From contig CM041083.1 in NCBI GenBank assembly GCA_023079485.1, positions 58,801,847-58,865,846 of the forward strand: a stretch of DNA of 64,000 nucleotides. The letters run 5' to 3'. Origin of the DNA: Archilochus colubris. Taxonomy: Eukaryota > Chordata > Aves > Apodiformes > Trochilidae. The position numbers were made by a program, and so were the translations under genes. Below, piece after piece: positions 60,354 through 64,000 of the stretch (the stretch's first letter is position 1; each line of letters begins with the position of its first letter). The notes under the pieces were generated by a model that saw only the letters and a program-made list of their open reading frames with translations, did no database searches and was not told where the DNA came from.

Positions 60354-61532
60354 GTGGGTTTGTAATGGCAGGACAAGGCATTTGGGTCCTCATATAGCCA
60401 GAGTAGAGGGAGGATACCTCAGTCCTGGCACTCCACTTACCCAAACCTCTGTACATGGAGCCACAAGCATCAGCTTTACACTGCTCCTCTACCACCACAG
60501 CTACCAGACTGGTGGCTGCTACCTACACTGGTGCAAAAACCTGGCTGGCTTGGTTTTTCTCAAGCTTCCACTTAGTGTAAGCATTTTCTTATATCTGTAA
60601 TTCAATGATTCTTTCATTTTGGGTAATGTACTTCTGAAAAGAAAAATGTATTCTGCTTCAAAAGCATTTTTAAGTGAAAGAAAACATAGAAAAGCATGAA
60701 ACAAAAGTTCTGGAAAAAAAACAAACAAACCAACTCCTGAAATCCTGCAGTGAGTTTTGTTCTATTTCAAAGGTAATCTTGATGGATTTGACTTAGTCTG
60801 ACGATTTGTGACTTAGCTTGGAGGAAAATGGCCAGACAGAAAAAATTATTTATCTATGACTTTACCTAAATAAGAGCTTAAAAGTATGCAAATACTGAAA
60901 ACTTTCTGCAACATATGTTTATAAAGCCACCTCAGTCCTGTTCTTGAGATGCTTTTTTCACTCCTGAAAAGTCAGGCGGTGAAACTGAGCCCCAAGTCCC
61001 TGGTTGTACTTGTCTTTCACGGCTGGACCTGGGACAGTCCCCAGCTCTCACACCACCCATGCTAACTCTATGCCCAGGGGTGCAGATGCACCCAGCCTCA
61101 CAGCAGTTTGGGCAGGGGAAAGGAGCAGATCATTGCACAGATGCAGCCCCAGCCATGGGTTTCTGAAGCAGCTGGAATAATTCAGTACCAGGCTGTCCTT
61201 CCCTTATGCCCACCCTGCTCTCTTCCCCACTGCATGCTGTTTCAGCAACAACTTGACATGCCAGGCCACCAGTGTGCCCAGTGGGCTGCTCAGTGAACAA
61301 AAAACTGGTAGATGTTTCCAGCCTTTTTCTTGGTGTGGTCCAACAATAACATGAGTAACACTGACATTTCAGAAAGAGGAGGTAGAAATCAACTGCTTAC
61401 ATGCTTTTCGCCTCTGTCTTCATTTCCCCTTGGTGTGCAGGGCAGAAGACATTTACAGTGGAAGAAGCTGTGGAAGACATTGGGTTTGGGAGGTTCCACA
61501 TCTTGCTTTTCCTGATCATGGGCAGCACTGGG
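60275..61532 (+). CDS. SVOPL: SVOPL (SVOP-like transporter), 5' part: coding exons 1-2
   Basis: Joining 60275-60353 and 61441-61532 gives an open N-terminus in phase (G|GG = Gly). The peptide runs MATAPNEAENAIGLEEIHTE, KQEPPKGQKTFTVEEAVEDI, GFGRFHILLFLIMGSTG. The block TFTVE[ED]AVE.IGFGRFH...FLIMGSTG is the SVOP/SVOPL signature leading into membrane helix 1 of a 12-helix major-facilitator transporter related to the SV2 synaptic-vesicle proteins. The substrate is not established. SVOPL is preferred over SVOP from the MAT start and the ATP6V0A4 neighbour. Remaining exons lie beyond the window. Confidence 0.9.
60354..61440 (+). other. SVOPL: SVOPL intron 1
   Basis: A 1.09 kb intron from GTGGGT to TTGGTGTGCAG. 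It has A-rich stretches near 60714-60731 and no recognised feature. Confidence 0.7.
61441..61532 (+). CDS. SVOPL: SVOPL coding exon 2 (start of membrane helix 1)
   Basis: Acceptor TTGGTGTGCAG, donor GTAGGT. It encodes QKTFTVEEAVEDIGFGRFHI, LLFLIMGSTG, phase 0 at the end. The sequence is strongly conserved with SVOP/SVOPL. It is the clearest anchor for the gene. Confidence 0.93.
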
Positions 61533-62035
61533 GTAGGTGTTTGCAGCCATCTGCACTGGCCTGAAGAAAAAAAAAAAAAAGATAAAAAAGGAAGCTCTTC
61601 TTGTTTTTCTTATTACTGTGCAATAGCACAATAACAGCCATAAGCATCATGGGCCTATATTGCATCCCCTTTTTCTCATGTACCTTCTCAAAATGGATTT
61701 TTGCTGCTATTATCTTTGGCCAAAGTCAATATTGGTTAGAACTGATATCAGACCTATTTCAGAGCAAGGCTGAGCAGGTTGGTCCAGAGCATCCTAGCCT
61801 GGCCCCTGCCCCAGCACGAGGCACATCTTCAATAATGCCTGAGGGTTAGATTCAGCCTCCCAGCTTCCTTCTTCTTCCCAGGCACCTAAACCCTCTTCAG
61901 TCTATCACAGAAAAGCTGCCCTCCTTGCACCCTTGGCATATATACAAAACATAACTGACTGCCAGAGCCCTGGGTGAATGGTCTATCATCTGATCTGGGA
62001 ACCAGAGCAAAAGTTTGAGGCCAGGATGCGATAAA
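61533..62035 (+). other. SVOPL: SVOPL intron 2, part before the CR1
   Basis: Intronic sequence with a short A-run near 61566-61580. The next SVOPL exon is not in the window. Confidence 0.65.
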
Positions 62036-62063
62036 GAAGGGTTACAACCTGAAGGGTTACAAC
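62036..62063 (+). repeat. 13-bp tandem duplication
   Basis: GAAGGGTTACAAC occurs at 62036-62048 and again at 62051-62063, just upstream of the CR1 ORF1 remnant. Confidence 0.85.
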
Positions 62064-62088
62064 ATCAGCTACAAGGAAGAAAAGAAGG

Positions 62089-62577
62089 GTGATTGTAGTT
62101 GGTGACTCCCTTCTGAGGGGAACTGAGGGCCCTATATGTCAACCAGACCCATCTCACAGAGAGGTCTGCTTCCTTCCTGGTGCCCGGGTGAGGGATATTA
62201 GTAGGAGACTCCCTCAGCTCATCCGGCCCTCTGATTATTATCCAGTGCTGGTAGTCCAGGCTGGCAGTGATGACATCAATGGAAGAAGTACCAGGGTGAT
62301 TAAAAAGGACTTCAAGGCCCTGGGTCGATTGGTTGATGGGACAGGAGCACAAGTGGTGTTCGCCTCAATTCCTGAAGTAGCAGGGATGAAGGAGGAGAGG
62401 AGTAGGAAAACCTATCATATCAGTAGGTGGCTAAGGGATTGGTGCCACTGGAGGAACTTTGGGTTTTTTGACTATGGGCCACATTTCAGCATACCAGGTG
62501 GGCTGTATCTATCTTACAGGGGAAAAAGAACTCTAGCCCATAAGTTGGCAGGGCTGATAAGGAGGGCTTTAAACTAG
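62089..62577 (+). pseudogene. CR1 ORF1 remnant, SGNH/GDS esterase-like domain
   Basis: An open frame of 162 codons. It begins in the middle of ORF1 with IVVGDSLLRGTEGPICQPD, whose G-D-S is the first block of SGNH hydrolases. PGARVRDISRRLPQLIRPSD, YYPVLVVQAGSDDIN, AQVVFASIPEVAG, LRDWCHWRNFGFFDYGPHF and LAHKLAGLIRRALN follow. The N-terminal part of ORF1 is missing or decayed. The normal Asn-containing block is GSDD in this copy. CR1 ORF1 esterase domains are established; activity here is unlikely. Confidence 0.85.
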
Positions 62578-62639
62578 GCTTGAAGGGGGGAGGGGTTGAA
62601 ACCGGGCTCTCCAGAATGGAGCCCAAGGGTGGACAGCCC

Positions 62640-63492
62640 AAGTTAAGAGCCAAATCAGCAGCCCAGCTGAAGTGCACGTACACCAATGCACGCAGCAGGG
62701 GCAACAGATAGGAGGAGCTGGAAGCCATCGTGCAGCAGGAAAGCTCTGATGTAGTCGCTATCAGGGAAACGTGGTGGGATGACTCCCATGACTGCAGTGC
62801 TGCCATGGGTGGCTACAGGCTCTTCAGAAGGGACAGGCAGGGTAGGAGAGGTGGAGGGGTAGCTCTATATGTTAGAGAGTCTCTTGAGTCTGTAGAAGTT
62901 GAAGTTGGTAATAATAAGGTGGAGTGCCTGTGGGTCAGAATCAGGGGGAAGGCAAACAAGGCTGATATCCTGGTGGGAGTATGTTATAGACCACCCAACC
63001 AGGAGGATGAGGGTGATGAGTTATTCTACAAACAGTTGGCGGATGTTTCAAAATCGTCATCCCTCGTTCTCGTGGGTGACTTTAACCTGCCGGATGTCAG
63101 CAGAGAGGAGGCAGTCTAGGAGATTCCTGGAGTGCATAGAAGATAATTTCCTGCTCCAGCTGGTAACTGATCCTACCAGGGATGGAGCACCTCTTGATCT
63201 TCTTTTCACAAACTGAAAGGGGCTGGTGGGAGATGTAGTGGTCAGTGGTTATCTGGGACTCAGCAGTCATGAAATAATAGAGTTTTCAATACTCAGGGAT
63301 GCAAGGAGGATCATCAATAAAAACTCTACGCTGGACTTCCGGAGGGCAGATTTTGGCCTATTCAGAGGACTAGTTCAGAGTATACCTTGGGAAACAGCCC
63401 TTGAAAATAAAGGGGCCCAGGAGGGATGGACATATTTCAAGGAGCAAGTTTTGAAAGCACAGGAGCAGCTGTCCCGGTGTGCCGAAAGGTGA
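62640..63492 (+). pseudogene. CR1 ORF2 endonuclease domain, broken
   Basis: APE-like endonuclease blocks are seen: TNARSRGNR then stop TAG at 62709-62711, LEAIVQQESSDVVAIRETWW, GYRLFRRDRQGRRGGGVALY, ILVGVCYRPPNQED and LVLVGDFNLPDVS. A frameshift near 63100 moves the reading to FLECIEDNFLLQLVTDPTRD, GAPLDLLFTN, then TGA at 63214-63216, and on through VSGYLGLSSHEIIEFSILRD to TGA at 63490-63492. The catalytic-type residues (E in AIRETWW, D-N in GDFN, S-H-E in LSSHEII) remain, but the frame is dead. Confidence 0.88.
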
Positions 63493-63507
63493 CCAGGCGG
63501 GGAAGAT

Positions 63508-64000
63508 GACTGGTCTGGCTCAACAGAGAGACTTTGAAAGAAATTAGGGTAAAGAAGAGAGCCTACCAGTTATGGAAAAAAGGGCTAACTACTCGGGAGG
63601 CATTCAGGAATATAGTTAGGTTGTGTAGAAAGAAAATTAGAGAGACAAAGGCACAACTTGAACTGAATCTTACCACCTCTGTGAAGGATAACAAAAAGTC
63701 CTTCTACAGATACATTAATGGCAAAAGGAAGTGCAAGGAAAACATCCATTCTTTACTGGACATGAGCGGGAATATAGTTGTCAAAGATGAAGAAAAGGCT
63801 GAGGTATTTAACACCTTCTTTGCCTCGGTTTTCAACAGTAAGAGAGATTATCCTGAGGACAGCTGGATTCTGGAACTTGTAGAAGGTGACAAGAATCTAA
63901 ACAGCCCCCCTGTAATCCAGAAGGAAAGATTCAGTGACCTACTGAGCTACTTGGATCCCCACAAGTCTATGGGACCAGATGGGACCCACCCAAGGGTGAT
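63508..64000 (+). pseudogene. CR1 ORF2 linker and start of reverse transcriptase, open to window end
   Basis: A third reading frame opens after a TGA near 63510 and stays open for about 160 codons to the edge: NRETLKEIRVKKRAYQLWKK, DNKKSFYRYINGKRKCKENI, EKAEVFNTFFASVFNSKRDY and ending near SMGPDGTHPRV. This is the family pattern K.MGPD..HPR that begins the RT fingers. The rest lies outside the window. Confidence 0.85.

Larger units (their letters stand above)
62036..64000 (+). mobile_element. Long CR1 LINE: ORF1 esterase-like domain, ORF2 endonuclease, start of RT; runs off window
   Basis: A CR1-type element in the same direction as SVOPL, within its intron 2. ORF1 C-terminal part at 62089-62577 is followed by an ORF2 APE-type endonuclease (about 62.65-63.5 kb), then a linker and the start of the reverse transcriptase up to the window edge. 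Its ORF2 is broken by stops and frameshifts. Unlike the other copies it keeps 5' regions, so it was a long or near full-length insertion. The 5' edge is uncertain; a short tandem repeat at 62036-62063 may lie on the boundary. Confidence 0.9.

Overview
The window looks like a bird chromosome. Four vertebrate genes lie in the order KIAA1549 (+, last exon only) - TMEM213 (-, complete) - ATP6V0A4 (+, complete coding region) - SVOPL (+, first two coding exons). From memory, this is the inverse-strand equivalent of the human 7q34 order, with the same relative orientations. Introns are short (most 0.3-2.5 kb), and the only interspersed repeats I could name are CR1-type non-LTR retrotransposons ending in the (ATTCTATG)n-like tail. 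That combination fits birds best; turtles or crocodilians are less likely. The species cannot be told from the sequence.

Layout. 1-2254: presumed last intron of KIAA1549. 2255-2509: its last coding exon, followed by a 3' UTR of unknown length. About 6.2-12.0 kb: three CR1 copies in intergenic or UTR sequence. 14.9-20.3 kb: TMEM213, three exons on the minus strand, with a CpG-rich LTR-like or promoter-like patch and a CR1 tail inside its introns. 20.3-28.8 kb: the divergent spacer between TMEM213 and ATP6V0A4, which should hold both promoters and any non-coding first exons. 28.8-53.7 kb: ATP6V0A4, for which I placed 20 coding exons whose splice phases all join, giving 841 residues plus stop. 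53.7-60.3 kb: intergenic. 60.3-61.5 kb: SVOPL coding exons 1 and 2. About 62.0-64.0 kb: the 5' part of a long CR1 element in SVOPL intron 2, carrying an ORF1 esterase-like domain and the ORF2 endonuclease and running off the window edge.

How the genes relate. ATP6V0A4 encodes the a4 subunit of the membrane (V0) sector of the vacuolar proton pump, the isoform known from acid-secreting epithelia of kidney and inner ear. TMEM213 is a small single-pass membrane protein of unknown function, divergently arranged with ATP6V0A4. SVOPL is a major-facilitator transporter of the SV2/SVOP group. KIAA1549 is a large membrane-associated protein. They form a conserved neighbourhood, not a pathway or operon.

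I found no undescribed system such as a defence island, CRISPR array or gene cluster. The items most worth a second look are the triple NAG acceptor in TMEM213, a CR1 insertion 9 bp inside an ATP6V0A4 intron, the CpG/TATA/AATAAA patch in a TMEM213 intron, a perfect 12-bp inverted repeat in an ATP6V0A4 intron, and a TTGTGG-repeat stretch inside an ATP6V0A4 coding exon. Exon boundaries were read by hand from splice motifs, reading phase and remembered protein families. No alignment was run.
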